A DNA stretch of 42,650 nucleotides from positions 1-42,650 of the forward strand of contig DYJV01000013.1 in the NCBI GenBank assembly GCA_020722945.1. The letters are read 5' to 3'. The position numbers and the translations under genes were made by a program. Origin of the DNA: Candidatus Methylomirabilis sp. GTDB taxonomy: Bacteria; DYJV01. The notes under the pieces were generated by a model, which was not told the origin of the DNA, made no database searches, and was given only the letters and a program-made list of their open reading frames with translations. Of this stretch, positions 29,023 through 39,200 are shown piece after piece (within the stretch, counting starts at the first letter, position 1; every line of letters starts with the position of its first letter).

Positions 29023-29793
29023 ATGAAAATAGCAATATCAGGAAAAGGTGGTGTTGGTAAAACTACTGTAGCAGGTTGTTTGGCAAAACTACTTTCAAAC
29101 AACGGTTACAAAGTTTTGGCAATAGATGCTGATCCTGATTCCAATTTATCATCTGCACTCGGAATACCAAAAGAGAAGCTCCAAAATGTTACACCCATCG
29201 CAGAATTGACAAAGTTAGTAGAGGAGCGCACTGGTGCCAAAAAGGGCACATTTGGCGGGTTTTTTAAGCTCAACCCCAAAGTTGACGATATTCCCAGCAA
29301 CTTCTGCATAGAGCACAACGGAATCAAGCTTTTGATACTTGGGACAGTCCCACAGGGTGGCGGTGGATGTTTCTGCCCTGAGAGTGTTCTTTTAAAAAGT
29401 TTGATAAGATACCTCTTTTTAGAGGATAAAGATGCTATTATTCTTGATATGGAAGCTGGTTTGGAGCATCTTGGAAGGGGGTCAACAGCAGGAATGGATG
29501 CATTTATTGTGGTTGTTGAGCCGGGGATAAGGAGCATCCAGACAGCTCAAAACATCAAAAAACTTGCAAATGACATAGGTGTAAAGGATATCTTCATTGT
29601 TGGGAACAAGATTTTATCAGACAGTGACAAACAATTTATAGAAAGAAACCTCCCAGACTTCAAAATACTCGGCTATTTCAATTTTAATGAGAAGATAATT
29701 ATGGCGGACAGGGAGAATAAGGCTCCTTACGAAGTTGATCCATCTATACTCGATTCTACAAAAGAGATTCTTGAAAATCTCAAAAAAATATAA
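29023..29793 (+). CDS. cooC: CooC-family nickel-insertion ATPase (CODH maturation factor)
   Basis: 256-residue MinD/ParA-fold ATPase. The deviant P-loop GKGGVGKTT is at residues 7-15 and the switch region is VLAIDADPDSNLSSALG. CooC-type marks are GGGGCFCPES, whose CxC would bind metal at the dimer face, and LDMEAGLEHLGRGSTAGMD. Relatives use ATP to load nickel into carbon monoxide dehydrogenase. AAGGAG lies 7 nt before the ATG. No CODH subunit is in the window, so its target must lie elsewhere or differ. Confidence 0.87.
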   Translation: MKIAISGKGGVGKTTVAGCLAKLLSNNGYKVLAIDADPDSNLSSALGIPKEKLQNVTPIAELTKLVEERTGAKKGTFGGFFKLNPKVDDIPSNFCIEHNGIKLLILGTVPQGGGGCFCPESVLLKSLIRYLFLEDKDAIILDMEAGLEHLGRGSTAGMDAFIVVVEPGIRSIQTAQNIKKLANDIGVKDIFIVGNKILSDSDKQFIERNLPDFKILGYFNFNEKIIMADRENKAPYEVDPSILDSTKEILENLKKI

Positions 29794-29811
29794 GATAGCA
29801 CACTTCAAGTA

Positions 29812-30399
29812 ATGAAAAAAATTTTAATTCATACATGCTGTGCAAACTGTTTGTTATATCCGCTGAAGATACTCAAAGAGCAAGGTTTTGAAGTTCACTC
29901 CTATTTTTATAATCATATTCATCCATTTACTGAGATGGTGAAGAGGTTAGAAGCTGTTATGCAAGTTACAGAGGCAGAGAGTATCAATCTGATAATACGG
30001 GAGGAGTATCAGCTCCACCAATTTATCCAGAGCGTTGTTTACAGAGAGGAGAACAGATGTGGATTCTGCTACCATTCAAGACTCGAAGCTACTGCCAAAT
30101 TAGCCTCAAAAAGTGGTTTTGACTTCTTTACAACAACACTTTTATATAGTAAGCAGCAAAATCACAATCTAATAAAAGAGATTGCTCAAAATCTTGAGAA
30201 AAAATATTCTATCCCATTTTATTATCAAGATTTCAGAGATGGCTGGAGTTATGGGATAAATCTCTCCAAAGAGCTCAATTTATACAGACAAAATTACTGC
30301 GGATGTATATACAGTGAGAAAGATAGATATTTAGGGAAAAAGGATCGATTCAAAGCTACACACTTTCAGAAGGGAAATTATGAGCAGAGAGAACATTAG
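29812..30399 (+). CDS. queH: Epoxyqueuosine reductase QueH
   Basis: 195 residues of the DUF208 family, which performs the last step of queuosine synthesis without cobalamin, replacing QueG. The conserved cysteines are visible: [12 protein letters not shown] (Cys9, Cys10), [10 protein letters not shown] (Cys83, Cys86) and [23 protein letters not shown] is also a family block. It overlaps the start of lepA by 20 nt and follows cooC by 18 nt. Confidence 0.9.
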   Translation: MKKILIHTCCANCLLYPLKILKEQGFEVHSYFYNHIHPFTEMVKRLEAVMQVTEAESINLIIREEYQLHQFIQSVVYREENRCGFCYHSRLEATAKLASKSGFDFFTTTLLYSKQQNHNLIKEIAQNLEKKYSIPFYYQDFRDGWSYGINLSKELNLYRQNYCGCIYSEKDRYLGKKDRFKATHFQKGNYEQREH

Positions 30400-32161
30400 A
30401 AATTTTTCAATAATAGCACATATAGACCATGGCAAATCTACACTTGCAGATAGGATACTTGAAGTTACAGGCTCTGTGACAAGTCGAGAGATGCAGGAGC
30501 AGTTTCTCGACAAAATGGATCTTGAACGAGAGCGAGGCATCACCATAAAAGCACAAGCTGTCCGCCTATCATACAAAGGATACATACTCAACCTTATTGA
30601 CACTCCGGGACATGTTGATTTTTCTTATGAAGTATCAAGAAGTCTCAAAGCTTGTGAAGGTGCTATCCTTGTAGTTGACGCATCTCAAGGAGTCGAAGCC
30701 CAAACACTTGCAAATGTTTACCTTGCAATTGACAACAATCTCGAAATAATTCCTGTGATCAACAAAATAGATCTCCCCAATGCAGATATCGAAAGAGCAA
30801 AGGGTGAAATCGAAAATATAATAGGTCTGGATACCTCTATTGCTGTTGCTGCAAGTGCAAAAGAGGGTATCGGAATAACTGAAATACTTGACAACATTAT
30901 CAGCTATATCCCTGCACCAAAGGGTGATCTCTCTGCCCCGCTAAAAGCTCTGATATTTGATTCGTGGTATGACCCATATCTTGGAGTGGTATCATTGATT
31001 CGTGTTATTGATGGTCAAATCAGAAAGGGTGAGAAGATAAAATTTATGGCAACAGGGAAAGTATCTGAAGTTCTCAAATTAGGATTTTTCTCTCCACACG
31101 AGCAGGAGATCAACTCTCTCGGATATGGAGAAGTTGGATTTATAATATCAGGAGTAAAAAATATCAGGGAGATAAAAGTTGGAGACACAGTTACAACAGC
31201 AGACAACCCTGCAAAAGAAGCTCTACCCGGTTTTAAAAATATAAAACCTATGGTTTTTGCTGGTATATACCCTATCGACTCTGCTGATTACAACGAATTG
31301 CGAGATTCTCTTGAAAAACTTGCTCTAAACGATTCATCTTTCTCATTTGAACCAGAAACATCCAAAGCTTTAGGTTTTGGATTTAGATGTGGATTTCTTG
31401 GATTACTCCATATGGAGATAGTCCAGGAGAGACTTGAACGAGAATACGGTATAGACCTTATAACTACTGCACCAACCGTTATTTACAGAATTACCACAAG
31501 AAAGGGTGAAGTAATCGAAATACACAACCCAAGCCAGCTTCCAAAGGTAACTGATATCGAATATATAGAAGAGCCTTACATATTGTCAACAATACACACA
31601 CCTCAGGAGTATCTTGGAGGGATTCTCAAACTGTGTGAGGTCAAAAGAGGTATACAGAAAGAGATCAAATATATAGATACATCAAGGATAATGGTAGATT
31701 ACGAAATGCCGCTCAATGAGATTGTCCTCGATTTTCACGACAAGCTGAAATCTGTATCACGCGGATACGCTTCAATGGATTATCAATTTTCCAGCTACAA
31801 GCAGTCTGATCTTGTTAAATTGGATATACTTATAAATAACGAAATTGTTGACGCATTATCCATTATTGTCCACAAGGACAACTCTTTTTATAGAGGGAGG
31901 GATCTATGCAGCAAACTGAAAGAGATCATACCAAGGCAGCTATTTGAAGTAGTGATACAAGCTGCAATAGGCTCAAAAGTCATTGCAAGAACAAATGTAA
32001 GAGCAATGAGAAAAAATGTTACTGCAAAATGTTATGGTGGGGATATAACGAGAAAGAGGAAGCTACTTGAAAAGCAGAAAGAGGGTAAAAAACGTATGAA
32101 AGACATTGGGAGTGTATCAATTCCTCAAGATGCTTTTCTTGCTGTTCTCAAAATTGATTAG
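30380..32161 (+). CDS. lepA: Elongation factor 4 (LepA)
   Basis: 593-residue translational GTPase that acts on stalled or ratcheted ribosomes. G1 is [13 protein letters not shown] near residue 15; [24 protein letters not shown] and NKIDLPNAD follow. The LepA-specific C-terminal domain is present ([20 protein letters not shown]). Its start overlaps queH, and lepB follows 81 nt later, the common lepA-lepB order. Confidence 0.97.
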   Translation: MSRENIRNFSIIAHIDHGKSTLADRILEVTGSVTSREMQEQFLDKMDLERERGITIKAQAVRLSYKGYILNLIDTPGHVDFSYEVSRSLKACEGAILVVDASQGVEAQTLANVYLAIDNNLEIIPVINKIDLPNADIERAKGEIENIIGLDTSIAVAASAKEGIGITEILDNIISYIPAPKGDLSAPLKALIFDSWYDPYLGVVSLIRVIDGQIRKGEKIKFMATGKVSEVLKLGFFSPHEQEINSLGYGEVGFIISGVKNIREIKVGDTVTTADNPAKEALPGFKNIKPMVFAGIYPIDSADYNELRDSLEKLALNDSSFSFEPETSKALGFGFRCGFLGLLHMEIVQERLEREYGIDLITTAPTVIYRITTRKGEVIEIHNPSQLPKVTDIEYIEEPYILSTIHTPQEYLGGILKLCEVKRGIQKEIKYIDTSRIMVDYEMPLNEIVLDFHDKLKSVSRGYASMDYQFSSYKQSDLVKLDILINNEIVDALSIIVHKDNSFYRGRDLCSKLKEIIPRQLFEVVIQAAIGSKVIARTNVRAMRKNVTAKCYGGDITRKRKLLEKQKEGKKRMKDIGSVSIPQDAFLAVLKID

Positions 32162-32242
32162 TAAAAATCATTTTATCAGCCAACAATTTAGATATGTTTA
32201 ATTAATAAACAAAATATAACATCGTAGAAAAAGGAGAATGTT

Positions 32243-32872
32243 TTGAGTAAAGATAAAGTTATGGCAAAAATCAAAGATTATGCAGAGTCAATTATAATTG
32301 CTTTAATAATAGCTCTCTTTATAAGAGCATTTTTTATTCAGGCATTCAAAATACCCTCATCATCAATGGTTCCTACTCTCTTGATAGGTGACCATCTTCT
32401 TGTAAATAAATTTATTTATGGAACACATATCCCATTTACAGATAAAGTTGTTATTAGAATAAAAAATCCAAAAAGGGGTGATATACTTGTATTCAAATGT
32501 CCGGTAGATGAGGGGAAATATTATATCAAAAGAGTTATAGGAGAGCCGGGAGACACTGTAGAAGTAAAAAACAAAACCATTTTTATTAACGGCAAGAAGA
32601 TATATGACCCTTGGGGTAAAAATTATGACAACACTATCTACCCAAAAGGCTCAAACCCAAGAGACAATTTTGGTCCTTATACTGTGCCAGCAGAGAGCTA
32701 TTTTGTAATGGGAGATAATAGAGATGCAAGTTACGACAGTAGATTTTGGGGACCTGTCGAATATAAATATATCAGAGGAGCTCCTCTAATAACATACTTC
32801 TCATGGGATAGTGGAACTTCAAATATACTCAAAAAAATAAGATTTGACAGAATGTTAATGCTTATTGATTGA
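32243..32872 (+). CDS. lepB: Signal peptidase I
   Basis: 209 residues, membrane-anchored by IIIALIIALFIRAFFIQAF. The catalytic Ser41 is in IPSSSMVPTLLIGD and the general base Lys96 is in YYIKRVIGEPGD. Box E shows MGDNRDASYDSRFWG. It cuts signal peptides of exported proteins such as LptD here. The start is a TTG with AAGGAG 6 nt upstream; the intervening ATG at 32238 leads to an immediate stop. Confidence 0.95.
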   Translation: MSKDKVMAKIKDYAESIIIALIIALFIRAFFIQAFKIPSSSMVPTLLIGDHLLVNKFIYGTHIPFTDKVVIRIKNPKRGDILVFKCPVDEGKYYIKRVIGEPGDTVEVKNKTIFINGKKIYDPWGKNYDNTIYPKGSNPRDNFGPYTVPAESYFVMGDNRDASYDSRFWGPVEYKYIRGAPLITYFSWDSGTSNILKKIRFDRMLMLID

Positions 32873-32888
32873 TCCTGTTGAGCAACAC

Positions 32889-32905
32889 ATTGTAATATTT
32901 ACAAT
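32889..32905. promoter_or_regulatory. 17-bp palindrome, possible operator
   Basis: A perfect inverted repeat, ATTGTAA-TAT-TTACAAT, lies in the 98-nt gap between lepB and the radical SAM gene. It is too AT-rich for a terminator and has the size of a dimeric repressor site. I cannot name the regulator. Confidence 0.4.
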
Positions 32906-32970
32906 ATTAATATACGGCAAGTTTAAATGCTTAAAATTGATTAAGTAAAATTTTTAGAGGATATAATAGT

Positions 32971-33840
32971 ATGAATTATGTAGGGAATATCATCCGTCCA
33001 CCAAGCGAGGCTTACAGTATAATCTTGCAGGTTACTCTCGGATGTTCACACAATAGGTGTATCTTCTGTTCCACTTACAAAGGGACAAAATTTGGAATTA
33101 AAGATGATGAGACTATTTTAAAAGATATCGATTATGCCTCAAGAGTATTAAAAAATCATAAAAAATTATTCATAACAGATGGTGATGCCCTTGTTCTACC
33201 TCAGAAAAAATTAATATGGCTACTCGACAATATCAACAAAAAACTTCCATGGCTTGAAAGAGTTGGTATTTATGGGAATGCAAAATCTTTAAAGAGAAAA
33301 ACATTAGATGAGCTTATTGAACTAAGAGAGAGGAAACTTGGAATTATATACTACGGCGTTGAAAGTGGGAATGATATAACTTTAAAATATATAAAAAAAG
33401 GTGTTGATGCTGCCACACTGATAGAACAGGGCCAAAAAGTCAAAAATGCTAAAATACAATTATCAGTTACAGTCTTGTTGGGGATACATCCACCCGGACT
33501 TGGACTTGAACATTCTATTGATACAGGAAATCTTTTGAGCAAAATGGATCCAGATTATGTGGGTGCACTTACAGTTATTGTAGTTGAAGGCACAGAACTT
33601 TACAAAATGCAGCAAAATGGTGAATATATCCTCCCATCCAAAAAAGACCTTCTATTAGAACTTCGAAATATGCTCTACTCCACAAATCTATCAAACGGTT
33701 ACTTTATGAGCAACCATGCTTCCAATTATGTCCCACTAAAAGTCAAACTGCCTGAAGATAAAGATAGAGCATTGGAGCTGCTTGATAAAGCTATTAATGG
33801 GGAGCTTGCATTACGACAAGAGTGGATGAGGGGGCTATAG
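32971..33840 (+). CDS. Radical SAM protein of unknown substrate
   Basis: 289 residues. The cluster motif is CSHNRCIFC, a CxxxxCxxC spacing rather than CxxxCxxC. TDGDALVL and YYGVESGND follow, as in Elp3/coproporphyrinogen-oxidase-like radical SAM enzymes, where the GVESGN region contacts AdoMet. There are no extra C-terminal cysteines for an auxiliary cluster. AGAGGA lies 9 nt before the ATG. The neighbouring ahbD suggests tetrapyrrole metabolism as one option, but this is context only. Confidence 0.8.
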   Translation: MNYVGNIIRPPSEAYSIILQVTLGCSHNRCIFCSTYKGTKFGIKDDETILKDIDYASRVLKNHKKLFITDGDALVLPQKKLIWLLDNINKKLPWLERVGIYGNAKSLKRKTLDELIELRERKLGIIYYGVESGNDITLKYIKKGVDAATLIEQGQKVKNAKIQLSVTVLLGIHPPGLGLEHSIDTGNLLSKMDPDYVGALTVIVVEGTELYKMQQNGEYILPSKKDLLLELRNMLYSTNLSNGYFMSNHASNYVPLKVKLPEDKDRALELLDKAINGELALRQEWMRGL

Positions 33841-33972
33841 CTTACTATTTGCAGTTCTTTCTTTAGATAAAAGCTATGATTAAAGCACACTTTACTTTAA
33901 AAAAATTTTTTATCAGTTAAAATACGACAAATTTCATAAAATAATTTTATTTCAGATAGCAAAGGGGGATTG

Positions 33973-35022
33973 ATGAAGATTCCAGAATTGAGACTTGTAG
34001 CATGGGAGCTGACAAGAAGCTGTAACTTGAGTTGTATCCACTGCAGAGCATCTGCGGAAAAGGGACCATATCTTGGCGAGTTGTCCACCGACAATGTATT
34101 TAAGATACTCAATGATATTGCAAAAGTAGGTAAACCGATAATTATACTAACAGGTGGTGAGCCTTTACTCAGGGAAGATATATTTGAAATATCAAAATAT
34201 GGAGACTCGTTGGGAATGAAAATGGTAATGGCGACAAATGGGACATTAGTCAACGAAACCAATCTCAAAAATATGATCAGTTCAGGGATTCAAAGAATAA
34301 GTCTAAGTATTGATGGAGCAACCCCTGAAAAACATGACGCTTTTAGAAAAGTAAAAGGTGCATTCAATGGTGTAATGAATGCAATAGAAATCTGTAAAAA
34401 GTTCAATCTGCCTTTTCAGATAAATACTACAATAACAAAAATTAATATTCAAGAGATCCCTCAAATACTTGAGCTTGCAGTCAGCAAAGGTGCAGCAGCT
34501 CTCCATATTTTTCTCCTTGTCCCTACTGGTCGAGGAAAAGAGCTTGCAGAGCAGGAGATCCCAGCAGAGGAGTATGAGAGAATCTTAAATTGGTTTTATG
34601 ACCAGCATGACAGAGTCCCACTTCAACTCAAAGCCACATGTGCTCCCCACTACTACAGAATATTACGACAGAGAGCAAAATCTGATGGGAAAAAAGTTGA
34701 CTTTCAGAATTTTGGACTTGATGCTGTTACCAAAGGTTGTCTCGGTGGGAAAGGGTTCTGCTTCATATCTCACACCGGAATAGTTCAACCTTGCGGATAT
34801 CTTGAATTAAATTGCGGGGATCTTACCAAAGACACATTTGACAATGTATGGGCAAATAGTAAAATCTTCAATGAGCTTAGAAATGAGGATGAATACAAAG
34901 GTAAATGTGGAATATGTGAATACAGAAAAGTTTGCGGAGGTTGCAGAGCAAGAGCTTATGAGGTCACAGGTGATTACCTCAATGAAGAGCCTTACTGCGT
35001 ATATACCCCTAAGAAACTTTAA
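33973..35022 (+). CDS. ahbD: Heme b synthase AhbD (radical SAM/SPASM)
   Basis: 349 residues. In the siroheme-dependent route AhbD oxidatively decarboxylates the two propionates of Fe-coproporphyrin III to give heme. The N-terminus RLVAWELTRSCNLSCIHC, with CxxxCxxC, and then PYLGELSTD closely follow AhbD. The C-terminal SPASM-type cysteines are in CGICEYRKVCGGC and a preceding QPCGYLELNCGD. The start at 33973 has GGGGG 4 nt upstream; a TTG one codon earlier is less likely. AhbA, AhbB and AhbC are not in the window. NirJ-type relatives are the main alternative. Confidence 0.85.
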   Translation: MKIPELRLVAWELTRSCNLSCIHCRASAEKGPYLGELSTDNVFKILNDIAKVGKPIIILTGGEPLLREDIFEISKYGDSLGMKMVMATNGTLVNETNLKNMISSGIQRISLSIDGATPEKHDAFRKVKGAFNGVMNAIEICKKFNLPFQINTTITKINIQEIPQILELAVSKGAAALHIFLLVPTGRGKELAEQEIPAEEYERILNWFYDQHDRVPLQLKATCAPHYYRILRQRAKSDGKKVDFQNFGLDAVTKGCLGGKGFCFISHTGIVQPCGYLELNCGDLTKDTFDNVWANSKIFNELRNEDEYKGKCGICEYRKVCGGCRARAYEVTGDYLNEEPYCVYTPKKL

Positions 35023-35242
35023 AACAAAAAGGGGGAAATATACAAAAACTTTTCTCTTTAAACGGGAAAAAGAGCAAATATAAAATTTTTTTATACTGAT
35101 TAACTATCATTCCATTTACTTTTTTTATATCGCTCTAACTTTCACTCATAATTTTAAAACATAAGATTCTGAAATAAAGATGATAACTAACAATTAATTT
35201 TTACTCTATTTACCCACTGGTAAATTTAGACAACTTTCACCT

Positions 35243-35315
35243 GCTGGCATAGCTCAGTTGGCAGAGCAGCTGATTCGTAATCAGCAGGTCAGGGGTTCAA
35301 CTCCCCTTGCCAGCT
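35243..35315 (+). tRNA. tRNA-Thr (anticodon CGT)
   Basis: A clear cloverleaf: acceptor GCTGGCA with TGCCAGC, D arm GCTCAGTTGGCAGAGC, anticodon stem GCTGA/TCAGC with loop TTCGTAA (anticodon CGT), and T arm AGGGGTTCAACTCCCCT. The discriminator is T at 35315 and CCA is not encoded. Its 3' end is followed by recombinase relics, consistent with its use as an integration site. Confidence 0.95.
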
Positions 35316-35474
35316 TCTTTTATTAAAAATTACAATATTTTAAACTATTGTATTGCCCAATCTTACCTTTTATTAGACATATTTTTACCTGACACAATTT
35401 CATTACTGAGAAGATTTTCCTCATAATAATACATTATTATTGACATTTTTTATTAGAAAATATAGTCAAAAAAT

Positions 35475-35875
35475 GTTTTAGAGTAAAATTAAGCAGTGGT
35501 AAATTTAAAAATTACAGACATTGATTCTAAAAAAAAATTTAATTCTGGTTGTAGATTCAATAGGTGAGAAAAATAGAGCAATATTGCTATCTCAAACACT
35601 ATTAGAGATTATTATCGGGAATACAAACTTTTTCCACTTATTTGTTTGAAGGTTAAAATGTTGATAAATATAGTATCGTAATGTCCAGAATGTATTTAGA
35701 ATGGCTCTTTCAAAATCGGTAATAAAGAAACATCTGATAGTTCACACCCTTAGACACAGCTTTGCAACACATCTTTTGTAACGAGGAACAGATTTAAGAT
35801 ATTAAAAGAATTGCTTGGATGTGCAAATTCAAAAACAACTTAGATATACAAACATATAAAAAAAAAGGGCTGGAT
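35475..35875 (+). pseudogene. Decayed tyrosine recombinase (XerC/D- or IntI-like)
   Basis: Conserved recombinase blocks appear in order but in shifting frames. They are VVNLKITDIDSK (from 35496), GEKNRAILLSQTLLEII (near 35570), VQNVFRMALSKS (from 35683), VHTLRHSFATHLL (35743 onward, with the catalytic H-x-x-R), then RGTDLR, KELLGCANSKTT, a stop in place of a residue, and IYKHIKKKG with the catalytic Tyr. At least three frame changes or stops separate them, so it cannot make an active enzyme. Its place after a tRNA gene suggests it once served an island, although transposon-borne recombinases share these motifs. Confidence 0.85.
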
Positions 35876-35965
35876 AAAATATCTACCTGTCAGCAGACAG
35901 GGTCAGTCTGTTAGATAATTTAACAAAAACAGGGAAATTATGACAGTTACAGATATAGGGGAAAT

Positions 35966-36040
35966 ATATACGCAATGCGTGATACATGTTGTTTTGGGAG
36001 TGTATACTCAATGCGTATACACAGATGTTATACGCAATTC
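35966..36040. repeat. Cluster of TATACGCAAT-type palindromes
   Basis: Three related units: ATATACGCAATGCGTGAT (35966-35983, core ACGCA-A-TGCGT), an inverted repeat GTGTATAC/GTATACAC (36000-36007 and 36015-36022) around TCAATGC, and TTATACGCAATTC (36028-36040). They lie between the recombinase relic and the helicase gene. They could be recombination sites of the lost recombinase or operators of the defence-like pair. Confidence 0.55.
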
Positions 36041-36215
36041 AAAAAATATTTTTCTTTGGATTAAGGAAATTTTGACAGACTTTTTAAAAAGGGGAATAAA
36101 TTTGTTTTTTTATTTATTAGAAAGGGGTATAAGGTGTTTTCTCCACTATGATAAGAAAACGATTTATTTATAATAACAAAAAGTTTATAACCCAAAATGA
36201 TAATCAGGGATAATT

Positions 36216-39200
36216 ATGCCAAATTTTATAACAAATAACGAAACCAGAGACCTGAAAAAGCGTTTAATTGAACTTATTGGAAAAAGTGAAGAATTAAAAT
36301 TCTTGGTTGGATTTTTTTATTTTTCTGGAATTAGAGAACTATATGAAGGATTAAAAGCTAACCCCAACACAATCACTAAAGTGCTGGTTGGTTTAAATGT
36401 TGATCGGGCAAATTTTGGTTTAATCGAATTTTCAGATCGGGAGCAATTATCAGATGAAGAAAAAACATATAAATTTTTTGAATCGATCAAAAAGTCATTG
36501 AATAATGAAAATTTTGATACAAAAGAATTTTATGAGCAAGTAAAATTTTTTCTTGAGTTAATCCAAAAAGATAAACTTATTATTAGAAAAGCATATAAAC
36601 CAAATCACGCGAAGCTGTACCTCTTTAAACTTGATCAAAGTCAGGTTGGTAAAAAAAATTTATTTATTACCGGTTCGAGCAATCTTACTAAAGCAGGGCT
36701 TTCTACTCAGAATGAATTTAATGTGGAAATTGGAGATTATGGTTTTGAAGATGCGGATCAATATTTTGATGAACTCTGGCAGGAAGCAGTAAAAATAACT
36801 GAATTGGATTACATAAAAAAGAAGCTTATTCAAGTGATTGAAACAGAAACCTTGGTCAAGGATATTTCCCCATTTGAAGCTTTTTGTTTGGTTTTGAAAA
36901 CATATCTTGATTCATTTGAACAAAAAGAAATCGGCGATTCTTTAATTAAGACTCTGGAAGAAAATAACTATAAACCCTACCAATACCAATTGGATGCGGT
37001 TAAACAATCATTAGCGATCATGGAAAATAATAATGGAGTTATAGTGGCTGATGTGGTAGGTTTGGGTAAAACCATTATTGCTTGTGCTATTGCCAAGCAA
37101 TTAAAAAAACGTGGTGTGATAATATGTCCGCCCGGTCTTGTTGGTGATAGAAGTAAAAATTCTGGCTGGAAAAAATACACGGAAGAGTTTAGACTTTACG
37201 ACTACGAGGTTCGTTCTTCGGGCGACCTTAAAAATACATTGGAATTTGTTAATAAAGCCAAAGATATTGAGGTCATAATAGTTGATGAAGCGCACCGCTT
37301 TAGAAACCAAGACACGAAAGACTATGAACTTTTAAAGAACATCTGTCGGGGAAAGCAAGTTATCCTATTAACCGCTACGCCTTTTAACAATCGTCCAGGT
37401 GATATTTTAGCTCTTTTAAAACTTTTTATAACACCCAAGAAATCTTCAATTACATTAGAAAACAATTTGGTTGATCAATTTAAAGGTTTCAAAGGAATGT
37501 TTGACAGGCTCGGATATATTAAAAAATATTGGAACTCACCTGATAATGCCAAACGAAATAAAGCTACAAATTATTACAAAGCATTATTCGGAGAAGATGT
37601 TGTTGATCTAAAGAAAGTTGCCACAAGAGCCCGCTATTTAGCCAAGCAGATTAGAAATGTTATTGAGCCGGTAACTATCAGGCGCAATAGACTTGATTTG
37701 CAAAATAATCCTTATTATAAGAATGAAGTGAAAGAGCTTTCGAAAGTCGTTAATCCCAAAGAATGGTTTTTTGAATTAAACAAAGAACAATCTGATTTCT
37801 ATACCACAATTATTGAAAGTTATTTTGGCGAGCCGGAAGAAGGAGGTCGATTTAAAGGAGCAATTTATAGACCGTTTGAGTATGAAAAAGGCATTAAAGA
37901 AAAAATGAGCGAAGATGATAATCGCCAATTTATCCAACAGAGAAACTTATTTGATTTCATGAGGCGCTTGCTGGTCAAACGTTTTGAAAGTTCTTTTGGT
38001 TCATTTGAACAGAGCATTAAAAATTTCAAGAAAATTACAGAAAATAGCCAAAAATTCATTCAGAAAACCGGTGAGTATATTTTAGATCGTGGCCTTTTAG
38101 AAAAAATTTATGAATTGGACGCCGATGAGATTGAAAAATATCTTCTTGAATATGAAGAAAAAATTAAACAGGGGGAATATCCCAAAAATCACAAACGATA
38201 TAAATTAAGTGTATTCAAACACAAAGATGATTTTCTTAGGGACATTGAATCCGATTTAAAATTGTTTGACGAAATATTATCAGAACTTGAAAAATTAGAT
38301 CTTATAAAAAATGATCCTAAAACAGATTGTTTATTAGAACACCTCAAAAAAGAATTAGCTAAAAAACCAAACAAAGGCGAGCCAAAAAGAAAACTCATAA
38401 TTTTTTCGGAATATGTTGATACTGTGAAATATCTCGAAAAAGCGCTGGAAAATGTATATAAAGATAGAGTTTTGGTAGTGTCCGGTGACTTATCAGCAAC
38501 AAAAATCAATCAAATCAATAAAAATTTTGACGCCTCATACGAAGATCAGGAGAACGAATTTGATATTTTATTATCATCTGACAAAATTTCAGAAGGTTTT
38601 AACTTAAATAGAGGCGGAATGGTTATAAACTATGATATTCCATGGAATCCGGTTCGGGTAATTCAGAGGCTTGGTCGTATCAATCGTATTAGTAAAAAAG
38701 TATTTAATGAGCTTTATATTGTAAATTTCTTCCCAACTGAACAAGGTGCCGAGTTAGTACAATCTCGTCAAATTGCCGCCAATAAAATGTTTTTAATCCA
38801 CAACACTTTGGGTGAGGATTCAAAGATTTTTGATATTGACGAAGAACCGACACCAGCCGGACTATTCAACCGAATTCAGCAAAACCCTGACGATCAAGAA
38901 GAAGAAAGCTTTTATACCAAAGCATTTAAACACTATTTGAAAATAAAAAAAGATAATCCAGAATTAATTGCCAACCTAAAAAACTATCCACCACGAATCA
39001 AGGTAGCAAAAAGCTATACAGAAAATGAACTCTTGGTTTTTTTCAAAAAAGGAAGACTCTATGTCAGTGGAGCAAAAACTGACACAAAAAAAATTGAAGC
39101 ATTCCAAACCAATTTTGAAGATGTCTTTGAAAAGATTGTCTGTGAGCCGGATGAAAAGGCACAAAACTGGAACACCGACCAATTTTGGCTTGTCTACGAC

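Larger units (their letters stand above)
35316..36215. other. Degenerate spacer between tRNA-Thr and the defence-like pair
   Basis: 900 nt with no intact gene. It contains a decayed tyrosine recombinase (about 35475-35875), a CCTGTC-AGCA-GACAGG hairpin (35886-35901), a cluster of TATACGCAAT-type palindromes (35966-36040), and a weak promoter-like TTGACA (36072-36077) with AATAAA 17 nt on. AGGGA lies 5 nt before the helicase ATG. A 77-codon frame at 35940-36173 crosses the palindromes and is probably not a gene. Confidence 0.65.

Noticed and set aside
35940-36173. 77-codon plus-strand frame before the helicase
   Set aside because: It is read through the palindrome cluster and contains a promoter-like TTGACA; its sequence matches nothing I recognise and looks like a chance frame.
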